Origin: Trogon surrucura
Taxonomy: Eukaryota; Chordata; Aves; Trogoniformes; Trogonidae
Direction: 5' to 3'
Length of the DNA stretch: 64,000 nt
Assembly (NCBI GenBank): GCA_020746105.1
Contig: CM036619.1
Span: forward strand, 13,740,238-13,804,237
This document shows, one piece after another, positions 40,301 to 54,332 of the stretch; positions within the stretch are counted from its first letter, which is position 1, and the number at the start of each line of letters is the position of its first letter. The notes beneath the pieces are model-generated. The model was not told the origin of the DNA, ran no database searches, and saw only the letters and a list, made by a program, of their open reading frames with translations. A program made the translations under genes and the position numbers.

Positions 40301-43300
40301 GTTTGGTGTCTATGCAAAAGTCCATGACAAAGCTACTTGAACTCACAAATTACTGAGAAATTTTTCTTGCCTCTTATATCTAGCCCACTTTATTGCTGAG
40401 ATTTCCAGGTGATTTAAGCAAGAAACTTTTTCAAATTCTGTCATTATCATAACCAGAATGTGGCAGACATGCTTTATGGAAAAAGACGCCAATTTCTACC
40501 AGAGATCTACCAAAGTAAACCTCTTTTCTCTAGGTTGTATTTTCACTGGATGTCAGTAAATACGGAGCTATGGTTAGATAGATGACTTTAAGGCTGAGAT
40601 AATTTCTTGTTTTCTAAAGGGAGCAAAGAATTGTCTTTGGGCAAAAGCAAGTCAGTGCTCAAAAAGCATCTCCTTGTAGCTGTCTTTGTTGTCGTCAGGG
40701 TGCAACAGTCACTTTGAAGGCTCATTTTACTACAAAGACACTTGTATGAAGAGTAGCCCACAGGACTCTGCAATGGTGATTAGTCTTTGTAAACTCCCAC
40801 ATCCTTTGTGCCAGACCTTCAGCATGACAGTTCAAACGGGTTAGGAGTTCACTCTCACTTAATTAATCCCAGATTTTGTTCATATGGCACACGTCGTTGG
40901 TGGCAGGACTACCAAGCAGGAGTGCATAGGTATGAAATCAGCTAACAATGACTTCATTTTCCTTTGTGATTCTCTGTGAAGCAGGCCTTAATTCATAAAG
41001 AAGAAAAAAAAGAAAAAAGGAGCAAAAATTACCCCAAATTTACGGCTATCCTTTCCAGAATTAATACCAAGATAAACAATTTTATTTCAAAGGTATGTTG
41101 TAAGTCTTATTTACAAGACCCAAACTCACAGATCGTCAGAAAAATCTAAAACCTTTTGGTATTCCTTTAATATGTAGTCAATACTAGCAACAATTGAGCT
41201 GATTCAAACACTTCCCTCTTAAGCCATTCCCTATCTCTTCCCTCTATCAAGTTTTATGCTGTTGGCATTTTTATTTACTTAAGAGAAATTAATTTTATTG
41301 GGTGTGGCTAGACCCTCCATCCCCATGGCTTGAAAGACCTCGTGATATAAATGTCTTTACTTTTCAAACTGTTGCTCCTGGACATGCTTCTGTGTGTACA
41401 CATTGTACCTGTGTATATAATGCAGATCTTTCTGCTAGGCTTAATTTTTATCTCTGAATGCACAGAACAGTGAGGTGTTTTATCCTGTATGAAACATTTT
41501 TAAAATTGATGAAGATGATAAAAAAATTACAAATGAATAGGCATACATTTGTTCTATTGGCATTTTATTCCAATATACATCTCAACATTATGTTTTCTTC
41601 AGATCCACTTCTCAAAATTACTAACGGGGCTGGAAATACAGTTTGAGTAGGGATGGTGTTCATAACATCTTTGGCTGTCCATGTGAACACCTTCATCTGA
41701 GTTGGGAATTTTCTCTTTTATTACACTCAGTAAAAACAAATAGGTCGTAATTACACGCGTATAATTGATCTCAGCCTAAAGTAGACATCAAAAAAACCCC
41801 AAAACCAAAATAGAACAGAAGAATTGTTGTCTTCTCAAGCCTATTTCTGGATTTTTTGGTTACTAGCTCAGACAGATTTTTGCATTACAGGCTGGATGAG
41901 CTCAGTTTTTGGTCTCACAGGGCTTAGCAAAGCTGCTGTAGGCAGGTAGGCAAGCAAAAATACTGCAAAATGCAAAAAATGCATTTAGATTAAAGGTGTA
42001 GAAAGAAAATTACTTAATTTAGGGATTAACTTAAGAATGCTCATTAATTTCTTGATGTTTTTAATGGCCTCATGCACAGCAACTCTGGGGTCTGATGGAC
42101 AACAATTGCACATGCCTTTGCTCTCTGGTGCATGTGCATTATCACATTGCAAAATAGCTGAGCATTAAGGTATTAGGAAGTAGGCAAATTCTGCAAGCCC
42201 TAATTGCTGGAAGACATCTCTGCAAGAATGTAGGCCTTGATAAGAGAAGGATCTAGATTACTACGTATCAGCGTACCTTAAAAATCTTCAAAAGTTTCAA
42301 AGGCACATGGTTGATGATCCTTGTCCTTCAACACAAAGGGTCTTTCTCTCCCTAGTACAATTAATTACACTTTGGTCTAAGCTACACTTTTGTTTAAGAG
42401 ACAGGAACAAACTCCCCAAGGAAGGAAAGATCTTCAGAGAGTTTACCACATTCCTCAACCTCCACTCCAGAAAGGAATAACACATACAAGAAGACTATGG
42501 TGGGTATGTTGAAACTAAAAGCTACGTATCGTCCTAACTGTTCTCCTGAAGAATTAATACAGTTATATATCACACTGTCAGTTCTGCCACTTAACATACA
42601 GCTAATAGGTGCTTAGATAATAAGGTTACATCTTTAATAAATATTACATCTCTCATAAAAATTTGATGTGGCCACAACTCTTGTCTGGTACTGACATCAC
42701 CTGGTATGGAACACTGCCAAAATAAATATTAATAAATTCTTTTAAATACTACATCAGTATATTAAAAACTCTTGCTCTGCAAAACAGGGCAACTGCCTAT
42801 TGGGAACAGCTCCTGCCACGTGCTATTCTCAGAAGCGTGTCTGGGAACAACTTGAGAAACACTGACACGGGCCAAAAATATGTCAGAAAATTCTCTAATA
42901 ATTTAAAACTATGGAAGATTGACTGGTAGGGTCTGGGAATATTTCTTCACACTGTTAGGTTTATGGTATAAGTGTAACCTATAGAGATGAAGGCAATGTA
43001 AGAACCTATAGAAACTAGGATGACTATACTGGGAGTCTGGACCACTCAAAACAATGCATCAATTCATGCAATTATCTACAAACCTACATTAAGTCTATGT
43101 CTTTTAAAATATGTTGTCTAAGAAAATATTTTACATGGTGAAGTATTAATTTTTTATTCCCCAATTATTCCTGAGTTAATTTTAATGCACAATTTCATTA
43201 GGCTTAAGGAGAATAAATGTTGTTTTTATAAACCAGGGACTGGCAGATAACATAAGAGTATGTCAAAGCACTGGGAGCAGGGTTTAGCTTCACTGAAGCT

Positions 43301-43864
43301 AGATGCAATTACAAGTGTTAGGATCAGGGAGCTGAGATGTTCTTCGGTTTACACATTTGAACTATGAAAGTTTAGGTTTTAATTTGAAGCCTTTTTACAA
43401 ACCTCTTTCCTGCATGTTACAGCAGCCTGATTTTGAATGAGTTTTAAGACTGCTCTTTGTGGGGCAAAATATGAAAAAATTAACATTCTGACAGGTTCAT
43501 TTTTTTTATTTATGCTATACAAGTAACATATCTGCAAAACATTAAATGATTTGTTCCTTAGTGTACACAATACTGACAATATCCTGCTCTCTTAAGTACG
43601 AGACATAAAAAATCCATGTGAGCTTGCTATATTTAACAGAGAAGGGAAGAAGCATTAAAATAGTCAAATACTGTGGCAGATCAAAAAAGATTGAGTTAAA
43701 CCTTACATCTTCAAACGAAAGCAGAATTTTCCTTCTGAGTCTATTACTTCGTTTGCTGTGCAATGTTATCACTAATAGTCATTGTGTGTTAGCAAGAGAG
43801 GCCATAAGCATTTCTGTGGTTTCTGTTGTTCACAATCTGTCAAAGTCAGACTCCCAAACAGTGC
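34379..43864. other. 9.5 kb of anonymous DNA
   Basis: No recognisable repeat family and no supported gene. The longest non-CR1 open frame of the window (186 codons, plus strand, 38194-38754) lies here. Its Pro/Ser/Cys-rich text has no recognisable motif, and I do not call it a gene. A minus-strand open segment ending in a good splice donor at about 35993 is reported as a weak finding. Confidence 0.45.
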
Positions 43865-43928
43865 AAAGGAATAAGGAAAGAGAGAAAGAAAGGAATGAGC
43901 GAAGGAAGGAAGGTTGGTTGGTTGGTTT
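43865..43928. repeat. compound GGAA / GGTT microsatellite
   Basis: Purine-rich GGAAAGAGAGAAAGAAAGG passes into GAAGGAAGGAAGG and then switches to GGTTGGTTGGTTGGTT. Two tetranucleotide arrays abut at about 43912, each with three to four units. Confidence 0.85.
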
Positions 43929-46900
43929 AATACAGAGGCACAAATTAAAAGCAGCAAAAAAGAATGAAAAGAGACCAGGGCTTGGAGAGGAGAGATGAAA
44001 GTAAAAGAAAAGACAAACATACACAGCTAAGGCCAGAGTGCAAGTCCTTTCAAGTCCTCATTAACCCCCCAGTAAAGAGGTTCCTTGTGAACATTTAGCC
44101 TTTTCATTGAGCTCTGCTTTTTCATTGACAAATGTCAGCTGTGAAACCTTTGGACACAGCAGTAACCCTCTAAAACCTCTTTCATAGAGCGCAAGCCAAA
44201 TCTGCCACTGTGTTTTAGCTCCACTAATGTGAACACTATATTAGACCAGTGTGCGGATGTGAAAATCACACCCGGGTCTGTGCGAGTAGCCATACAAGAA
44301 CTGGGAAACTATAATTTCCCTGATTACAGCAGGAGCACCAATGTCACCAGGGCAGTTCAATTTTGAGAGTGAGGGATGCACACTCCTGGATTAGCTCTTT
44401 GAAAACCTCCTGGGAGAATGACTCCCTCATTTATCTTTGAGGGCCTCAGGAGCAGCTGTCACAAAGAGGGACAATGGAGCCATGGCCCAGGACAGCTTCT
44501 TCCCTGCAAGAACAGGGACAGTGCCCAGGCCCTCTCACCAAATGCTTAAACATGCTTAACTTTTAAATTTGTAAGTAAACCCATTAACTTCAGTGTGCCT
44601 ACTCACAGTCTGAAGCTCAGCAAAGGACTGGTTTGGGTTTTTTTTGAAAGCCTTGAGGCACAGATCCCTAACAGAGTCTGAAGCCCTTTGAATTTAGAAA
44701 GTCCCTTTTCAGGGAAGATTTTCAACAACTCTGCAAATAGGTTTGATAGGTGTTATATGAATTAGAAAGGACAAGCCCTTGATATTTAGAAGAAACTCGT
44801 AAGATATTTTTATTTACTGGAAACTCTTTCCTTGCCAATGGTAGTTAGCTTGTTCTTTCTTCATTTATTAATGCTAAAGAAAAAAAGAAGGAAAAAAGCT
44901 GATTATTTATGAAGGCCAAATGTGTCTCAGCCTACTCTGTGAATAGCTTAAGTAACAGAACATGTCACAAAACTGACATCAGTGCTTCTGTTCAGTCCCA
45001 CCCAAGGATAATGAGAAGCCATTTGAACAATTTCAGCAGAGCAAAACAAACAAGGATTTTGTGCAGAGCTTATTGAGGGCTTGATCCAGAAAACATGTAT
45101 CCAGCCAAACAACTCTGTCAAACTAGAAATTCCTCTGATATGCCCTTATTCAGCAAGCAGAGAATGTTTGTATTACTACAGTAATGAATGTGTACAGGAT
45201 CAGGTTAAGGAAATCAGTCTGCATTCCTCTTCTTTATACCTACTGTCGTCACACAGATGACAGGTGTCATCTTTGAATCTTGTTGAGTTAGGAATGAGAT
45301 AACACTTCTGAGATGTGCAAGAACACAACAGGGAGGAATTCTGAACAGTTCAGCTACTAGGAACATTTCCCAATTATTTTCTTAGCAAATGGTACACAGA
45401 GAGAACAACAGGGGACAAAAAAAAACCATTCCCGCGAGAAAGAATAGGAAAATATTATTTTTAGTGAGAAAAACGTAGGCAGCGCACTTGGAAGAATGGT
45501 TTTCAAGGAAATCCCTTTTTACAGAGACAAGAAGCAAATGAAACAAGGCTCTGAAGTAGAAGCATATGTGCTGACCAAGGGGAGCTGATGTAATAGAGAA
45601 GCAGAGCTTGGCCTCCTCCAGAAAACCACATCTTTGTGGAGGACGGCAGAAGGGTGTGTGGCAGACAGCAAGGGAGGGGTGTGAGAGGGAGCTCTGTTTA
45701 CAGCTGAGCTGATGCAGACGGCTTGGCTACTGCTCTCCTTGGAGTCTACACCGATCTGCGACGGTCACAGCACAGGGAGTACCCTTGGTAAGGCCCCCTT
45801 TGAGAAGAAGTTGTTACTGCAAGGAACTGCAGTTTGGGGAAAGACTTTTGATAATAGCCCATAATTTGGACGTTGCCTCAAGAAAAGGTTTTGGAAGCAG
45901 GATGTCTGTGGTCAGTTTATTGGTGCAATTGCCCAAAAGTGCCTCTTCCATGGCAGAGACGTCTCTAAACACCTTTTTCTGAAATAATGAGCTGCATCTT
46001 CCTCTCCACTGTTTGACATGGTGGTTGCAACTATTGGCATGGCTAAACACAGGCGGTTGTCATGATTTGAAACCAGTCTGGCAAGAAACACCCTGAATAT
46101 GGCAAGTGTGGCTGTCAGAGCCCACATGGGTGGACTGTGGTAGAACCCAGACAAAGTGAATGCATCCATGTGATTGATGCAAGGTGATGCTTTTGAGAAA
46201 GGGAGACCCTTGGCAACAGCCCCTCGAAGCAAATCTTGTCTTCTAGGTGAGTCCTTGACTGTACATCCCAGTTTATGTATCTCAGCCTGGACACCATACA
46301 GCCCTTGAAGGCTTCCCGACCTCAGCTGCAGACAGTCAGTAACATCCTTCCACTCTGTACATACCAGGTACAATTTCTAGCATGTGAATTTGCACTTACT
46401 ACTCATTTAATCTTGTCTCCTCAAATTTAACCCTTAAAATAAACAACTTCACTATCCTTTTAGATCTAACAACATTCCTTGAGGACTGTTGGTATTGCAG
46501 ATTTTTCCATTGTCATAAAGGCAAAAGCAGAGGCCTGATGCAATGAAAAGTCTAATTGATGTCAGTATGTTTTGGAGAGGGATGTTAGGAAGAAGGAGTA
46601 CACAGTTACAGCAAATAGCCGAGACAAAAGATTCGAGCTCTTTTGCCATCTGTGCCGCAGTCCTCTTGCATGAGTTAGGGGGAGCCATTTATTTCTTTTG
46701 CTGATGTTGCTGCTGTTTTGCAGTGCATCTAGGGATGTTCTTCCAGTTGTGGCCCAGTAATTCTAGGTGTTGTCAGCACAGCGTAAAAGGATGTCAGATT
46801 ATCACTCAGTCTGGGTGAGGAGGAAGAAAAAATGTGAGGCATACCAGGCAGACCAGAGGGATGAGAGAAGCCAGCAGAGAGCACAGACCACTAGCCACTA

Positions 46901-49900
46901 CCGAATGTCACAGCAGAGGTGAGTTTTAAAGAGACAACGTAATAGACTGGGGGAGCTGGGAAGCCCTTGTGCATAGGATGCAGAGGGGAATAATATCTAG
47001 TTTTTTTAGAGAAAATGACTGTAACAGGTAACAAAAAGTGGAAAATCAGGCAGGGAGATTGACAGCAGTACACTATTAATGTTATTGGGATATATTATTT
47101 TCAAGTTCCAGTTGTAATGGCTGAAGCAGTTACATCCTCAAGTGTTCTCTCCACTCCTCACTTCCCACCTAATCCAGGATATCGCCTCTGCAGATGTAGG
47201 CACTGAATACCTCTTGGAGTGTCTCCTTCAATTATTCTAGTCAAAGCAATCTTACTTAGTAAAAGCCTGCTATTTAAAGCTTAGTCAAAGCTAGGCTGGC
47301 TTGATTTAAATAAAATTGATTAGGGCATGAACAAAGAGCCATTTGACTGGTATTTCTGAAAAAGTGATAATTTTTGATGATGAGGTAGTTCTAAGTGTAT
47401 AGGGTTTGCAAACCTTTTGCTAGTATACCTAGAGAGCATGTGTCTATGGCCTAAGAGATAACAGGCAGGTAGGAATGTAACATTTATAGCCTATAAGAGG
47501 GGAAGTAGGTAAGATGGATAGTGTTTAAGTAGTGGCACTAAAAAGGTTAAGGCTTTACTGTACTTCTCTAACGGGAAAGCACAGAATGAATGCAAAAGCA
47601 TTATTATCCCATTATCATAAAAACTCACTCACCGCATAAGGAAAAATGAATAGTTCACTTTGCATTTAATTCAGTCATTTGCCTGTTTACATTGAAATCT
47701 GGCTGCTTTAACTCCCCAAATGTTTAGTATCAAGTAGGTTCAAAGGAAAGTACAACTCCTCGGCAATGAATTTCCTGACTTTGCTCTTTCTGTTTAGAAA
47801 AGATGATAAAATGGATTGCAATGTTTTACAGAATTTTAGTATTTATTACATATTGAAGCTATTGGCCTAGCATTTTAGAAAGATATACAGGTTTTTGTCT
47901 TCAGATGTCACATAACAACTTTAAGACTAATCTCAACCAAAGATGTTAATTTGCCAAAGTAGTTTCACAACTGTCTGAAATCTTCAACCTTTCACACCGG
48001 AATTTAGCTCTGCAGGGTCCACAAAGTATGGGAGTAAAGAAAAAAAAAGGAAACAAGTAAGCCAACTAAATCATTTGTACAGTGATTAAGTGAAAAGACT
48101 GCAGTGACCCTTAAGCTGATGAAATGAAACACTGCAGGAAGCAGAAAAGCAATAAACAAAATGGCAGAGCTTGTTGAAGACTATGGACAAGGTGGTGTTA
48201 CCAAACACCGAGCCTCACGGCAGACCCTACCCAGCAGCAAAGACACTGCTTTCATTACCCTCCTCTAACGCAAAAGCATTATACTCTACTAGGGTTTCTC
48301 AAACATTTACAAAATACCTTTCCCTTTTGGTCATCTTTCTCCATGTGACCTTCTCTTCCCAAACCCACTGCAGCTCTGTTCCTTCAGGGCAAGACAGCAA
48401 GATGGGTGTAATGCTGAGTGTTCCGTCACATACTCTCTTCCCTGTGCCTGTCGGCATTGAGCGCTGATATCCATTAAAGGTGACATAGTTAGCAATTCCC
48501 TTGTTATTGCCAGCACTGACACAATACTTAGAGCTGATTCTCACTTTGCCTCTCTGGAGGAACTGAGCTGCTGCTGACTTCTGTTGTCTAAAATTTCATG
48601 ACCTTTTTGAACGTTCTCGTGACCTTCCAGGGTTCATGACCCTGACTGAGAAACACTGGGCCATTTCTGTAAAACACTATTACTTTTCTCATAGAAAAAT
48701 ATTCCTGCATTCTGAAGTGCACTGGCAACTTGAAATGGGCCCCTGCAGCTGTTGGACACTGAGGACAGACTTGTATAACTCTGGTACTACACACTGGCAC
48801 CCTAGAGAACATCATATATCTATCGCTGTAGTTGTTGATCACAGATGTTGTACAACATTCCACCATTCTAAAAGGCAGAAGGAGCCTCGATCTGAAAGGA
48901 TAGTGAAAGAGAGTCATATGCTGTGACCACACCATGACATGCACAAGCGCATAGACTACACCGAGTGTCAGCTGGAAGATTATAGACAGTCCCCTGGACC
49001 CTGCAGACATCTCTATTTGCATTACTCCTGGCTGATGCCTTTCTTTACCTGGGACAGAATTAGGTGGTGCTGTTGATGGGCACAATGTTAGCGCTCCTTG
49101 TCCTGACATGAAGAATTTTCCTTTGGAGATTGCTCTTTATTAATTGGAAAATGGAAAGTTAAAACTCATAGGAGAGCAGTATCAATCTGCAAAAGCATCT
49201 GAAGGAGAAGAACAAGAGAATAAAGGAGCAGGAGACTGACTAATGTCTGATACAGAAATATAGGAATAAAATTCTGGATACTAGTCCAAAAACCATGCAC
49301 ATGAAGGTTACCTCTCCTGACTTACAGGTGTCTGATTTTGTTTATTCCATATGATCATCTGAAGGTGATATGAATTATCAAACTAATTATGTTCTAAACT
49401 CAGGCTGGTAATATAACTGCTGTATTTCGGTTACAGACTTTGGACTCAATCTTGAGCCATTCAAGTCCACCGAAGAGTATCGAGCCCTGGGAGGGTATTC
49501 AGACAAGGCAAGCAGACAGGGCAAGGCAGTCAGCCTTGGATTTGGTCCCAGCTTGACCTCGCTGCTTGATTTTAAGCAGCCTGTGAACAAACATTTACTA
49601 CAGTAACAGCAAACAAGGGAGTCTCTGTAAGGTGCAAAGCCGGATGCAAATTACAAACATATGTAAATTGAAAATCGTTTAGGTTAATTTCTTGGTACTG
49701 AATTCAGTGACTAAGTGCTTATTTCAGAATGCTCATTCCATGCCTTGAACTACTGCTTTGTCCAGGTCTTCAGTGGCAGAAAGCAATTTAGCATAATCCT
49801 TCTACTGTAATGTCCAGTTTTTCCACAAAGATTACAGATGAAACCAAAAGGCTTAATTCTAAAGAAGGCTTACTGCTTTGCAAAGCTGGCCACTGTGTGT

Positions 49901-52545
49901 TTAACTGACCAGAATGGTCCATTGGGAAACAGAGGGAAATCTTGCATTTGGAAGGATGCGATGGAGGAGTCCCAGACAACCTAAACAATCCTTGTTTGGC
50001 AAACAATGTGTGTGTGGCTTAAAAATTGATGAATTCGAAGCACATTTCCCATTTCACAACAATTGGAAAATACCTTTCAATCAATGAATAATAAAACTCA
50101 CTTCCGAAACTTGGAGGGCTGATTATCATCTAGCTTAAGTCACTGTAATGCTCCTCTCACGAATGTAGCTGCACCCACCTGCTGATATCATCTGAGGATC
50201 TGTCCAGGAATCTGCGTAAAAGAGAGTGTAAGATGACTATGGGACCTTTAATTTTTTTGGCACACAGGCCTAGCTGTTAGTATTGTCAAATCAGTTCTCT
50301 TACCTCTTGCATTCAGCTCGAAATACTACTGGTTTATTTTTTCTCACGGTATTTCTGCTTCTATCTTTGTCTTTCTTGGCTCCCAGCTGAAATCTGGATG
50401 TTAAAAGAGGCACGTAAATTATTTTTAAATGTGTCTTTTTTTTTTTAAACTCAGAAATGTTCATTGTGGGGGATGAAGATTCAGGTTGTAAATTTACCTC
50501 AATTATTCAAATGTTAATATGAGGCTGTGTTTCTTTAGAAAAATAAAGTGATGAGGGCTATTTACTTAGAGATATATTCAGCATTATAGACCTTGGCCTC
50601 CCTAGGATGTGGCTCATGCAAGTGGGACATTTGACCTTTTATTGAACTGCTCTTGCAAAGTATTTAAAGTAAGCTTTAATCAAAGATTTGTTGGTTTTCA
50701 TAAAATGATTTTAAGTTATTGGAACACCAGACTCTGTAAGTTAGTGGAGAAGTGGTTACTGTTTGGAGTCACAATTTTAATAAAGGGTTTTGAAAGTATG
50801 TGTAAGTTATTAAATCCACTTTAAAAACTGGAAAAATTGTATACAAAATTTTTGGTGGTACTTTTTATTCTGGTTTACTCTCTTTTCAAGAGTGTGATAT
50901 GAAATTATTTATATAGTTTTCTATTCCCATCCCAAGAAGATCTGCAACTTCCCAGCATGGAGCTGGAACGGTACTGTACTAAAGTGACTTTTTTTCCCTG
51001 AAAAAGTTATTCTAATTCAGAATTGGTTCCTCTGGCCTTTGAGTTTGTGTAAGTAGGAAAGGCCATAATTTAATTGCGGGGGGAATGGTTCTTTGAAGCG
51101 TAAGATACGGTACCATACACAGGCCACTCAATTACCCAAATCTCTTGGGTGTTCACCCACTCTGTAGTTCCCAGAGTGCTAGCAAAATGTTTTTCATTGA
51201 CTGTAACCATTTTTGCACAGTTGCTCTGGAAGGATGTGATGTGGTTTAGGCTGTTTTAATAAGTTTATCTTGGTTTTGCCCACTCCAGCTGACCCAAACA
51301 TTTCACTAGAACTCAAATCAAATGTAATTGAATCCAGCTGTAAGATCTGTTGAGACTGGAAGAATTTAAGGGTAGGGATCAAGTCAAGCTGGCTTGGGGA
51401 TAAGCTTGGAAAAAAAGGTTGAGTTTATGTTCTGTCCGTGCCCTAACTCAGCTTGCTAAAAATACAGCTTCTGGGGTCATGCCACATTTAACTTGAAGAA
51501 AGTGATTAAGGATGTTGACTTACAAATACAGTAGGAACCTACCCAACCTGTGGCAACAGCCATCACCCCAGCTGTGGTAGCTTCCCCACCTCTCTCCTCA
51601 CTGCCCCTGCATCCTGCAGTCTGAGCTATCCATTAAGTTGCTCCTAAGTGCTGTGAGTGTGATTTGCCATCCCAGCAGTGACAAATTCAGCTTCGACTTC
51701 CAAATTCAGTGAACTGCAGGTGTTCACTTCTACCCGTGATTTGCCCATTCTCGCCACAAAAGTTGGGAGCAGAGAGGAGCAAGGCACCCCGGTCAGGAGC
51801 TGGAGAGCACAACGGCCTCAGCTATCGTGTTTCATCTGCTCTGTATGAATGTCAACACTTGAAATCTAATCTGGGCTCAGCCAGCTTGAGTTGGCTCAGT
51901 CTAATCTAAACTTCCAGCTCAGTCTAGCACTGCTAACGAATTGTTGCCAGGCACATTTCAAGGCTTTGCAAGAGAGGTGGCTCCTGCAGCTGAGCCAACA
52001 GTGTGGCCAGTGGGCCACCACAGTTGGGCACATTGGCTTAATTGTCCCTTGAGCACGTATAGTTCTATAAACTCTGGGCTGGATGAAGACAGACGACCTT
52101 CCTGTTCTCCCTGCTATATGGACATGCTGGTAATTTTGCGCAGGCGAACAGAGAAAGTGGTGTGCTATGGCGAATATTTCCTACCACCATGCTGCAGCTA
52201 CACAGAGCTTGTAATCAATTCTCAAACACTTCTAATCTAGGAAAAGAACCAAGCTTTGGAATTCTTCATGTCAGCTCTCAGTTGGACTCTCCATGTTCCA
52301 CCACTGTCAGAGTGTATCATAATCATTATTATTGTTTGATAACTGCATCAACCTTTATTTTTTAAAATGGGACCCTTTAAATTGTTGTTGAGTTTCCTCT
52401 CATATTAACTAGGTACTATTTTAGAGTCACATACAGGAAGCAGCAAAACACCACCTTGTCTGAAGTTTCAGGACAGTTTAAGTCCTGAAACTAAATTTTC
52501 TCCTTACAGATCATATTTCCGTTCTAATTTCAATTTAATATGTAC
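43929..52545. other. 8.6 kb of anonymous DNA
   Basis: No CR1 and no recognised gene. Two longer open frames on the minus strand (153 codons at 45912-46373 and 173 codons at 48588-49109) show no family motif and overlap other frames, so they are not called. A 10-base T run lies near 50447. Confidence 0.45.
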
Positions 52546-52698
52546 AAAAGAAGAAAAAGAGAAAGAAAAGAGAGAGAGAAAAGAAGGAAGGAAGGAAGGA
52601 AGAGGAAGGAAGGAAGGGAAGGAAGGAAGGAAGGAAGGAAGGAAGGAAGGAAGGAGGAAGAGGAAGGAAGGAGGAAATGGGAGGGAGGGAGGAGGGGA
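52546..52698. repeat. (GGAA)n purine tract with a G-quadruplex-type end
   Basis: 132 consecutive purines at 52546-52677, mostly GAAA/GGAA tetranucleotides with the longest clean GGAA array at about 52612-52653. One T at 52678 separates it from the stretch at 52679-52697, which reads GGG-A-GGG-A-GGG-AGGA-GGGG. On the other strand this is a polypyrimidine run. Confidence 0.95.
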
Positions 52699-54332
52699 TA
52701 AGAAACTAAGTCCTTTCAGTTCTAAACAAGCACCTACTTTAATCACAGTGTTTATAAAAACAATATTATGTTAAATTATTTAGTATGTTTATTTAAGAAA
52801 AAGGAAAAAGGAAGATGAAATAGAGCATTGAGGAAATTCCTCTTTGTTTATTTTTGTCTCTGTAGTGGTTCCTGTTACCCACAGTGTTTTCCTCTTCATT
52901 GCAAGCCCCCTTTTCTCTTGATTGAAAACAGACACTCTAATAAAAATGGGTTTAAGATCGTAGTGATAACTTCAGTTCAAGAACATGAATAAAAAGCACT
53001 CTTGGAGGAAAGACCCCATCCTGCTCACATATGATGCTAGGAAGAGAGTGCACAGTGCAGAGTAGTGATTGCTACCAGGTGTAAGATTACTCAGAGTCTT
53101 ACCATGTACAGTTTCTAATCTGTACTCCCACTTTAAAAAAGAACGGATTCAAGCATCCTATAAATAGGTTCTATGTTTTACATTTGACCTCTTCCTGAAC
53201 ATCAACCTTATTAAAAACAAATAAAAAAATGTCCTGAATGAAAGCTGTAGTTTGATCTGGAGTTTATGGAGGCTGACAGGAAACCTGCCATTGCTTTTAG
53301 CAGGGCAGGAGCTGGCCTCTGCTTCATTCAAAAAGAGACCCTTATCAAGCTGCCTTGCAACGATCACTCCACAAGTGTTTTCTATATTTGTTTTGTTCTA
53401 ATCGCCTTACAGAAATACATTTTTCACCAAATTGAAAGTTTGTCTCCCTGAAGCCCTGGAAAGGATTAGATAGCATTACATCAGACATTTCAAACAGTAA
53501 ATTGTGGACTTAGAAGAAGAACTTCAAAGCATGGTTATGTGAAACTCAAGTGCCCGGGAAGATCAGCAGAGGTGAAACTTATCGCAACCTTTGCAGCCAA
53601 AAGCAGGGACTCAATGAGTGTAAGTCATGAATTCCGTTGTTTTAATCTAGCAAGTATATTATCATGGAATTTAAAATCCATGTCTAATATACTGTTCTAG
53701 ATGCTCTAAGAATGCATAATACAAGGCCTAGACTCAAAGACCAAATCTGTGCAAAAGAAGAGCAGATAATGAGCAGAGAAGGCAAGACACTTGCACACTT
53801 TTTGTACTCACTTTAGCAATAGAGTTGTGGAAGGCACAATTTTTTTTATCCAAAAGAGTTAAATCTAAAACAAAAAAATCCAGTACAGAAACAAACTAAT
53901 ATGGTATAAAAGAAACTTTTGTCTTGTAGACCTTATTTGTCTGAATTCACAAGAATAAATTAAATTATAAGAGTTAGTTTTCTATTTTTTTTAAGCCTCT
54001 TCATTGAGGTTGAAGTCAAGAATAAGGGTTTGCACTGCTTAATTATACTGCTGTACGCTGGCTAAGGGCCTCTGCCTATTCGACAAAACAGGTGCCACCT
54101 TACTAGCACTGGGTGATATTCTCTGTCCCCAAAAAAGACACCAAAGAGCCAGTAGCAGTGGCTACACTTCACTATCAGGAGGCAGAAATATAAATGCTCA
54201 AGGGAAAGGTTGCTTTAGAGATGGTTTGAAGTGAGAGGAAGACACAGCTTACTGGGATTTGACAAAGACCTTTTCATAAGAATAATTTTTCAGGGGGAAA
54301 TTACTTTGTGTTGGGTTTTTTTGTGGTTACTT
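52699..54332. other. anonymous AT-rich DNA
   Basis: No gene or repeat recognised between the microsatellite and the SINE. There are short A and T runs only. Confidence 0.5.

Noticed and set aside
45912..46373. 153-codon minus-strand open frame with overlapping frames nearby
   Set aside because: No family resemblance. The two overlapping frames encode unrelated text from the same bases, as expected of chance frames.
48588..49109. 173-codon minus-strand open frame
   Set aside because: No motif recognised, an overlapping 96-codon frame lies opposite it, and there are no convincing splice or promoter signals.
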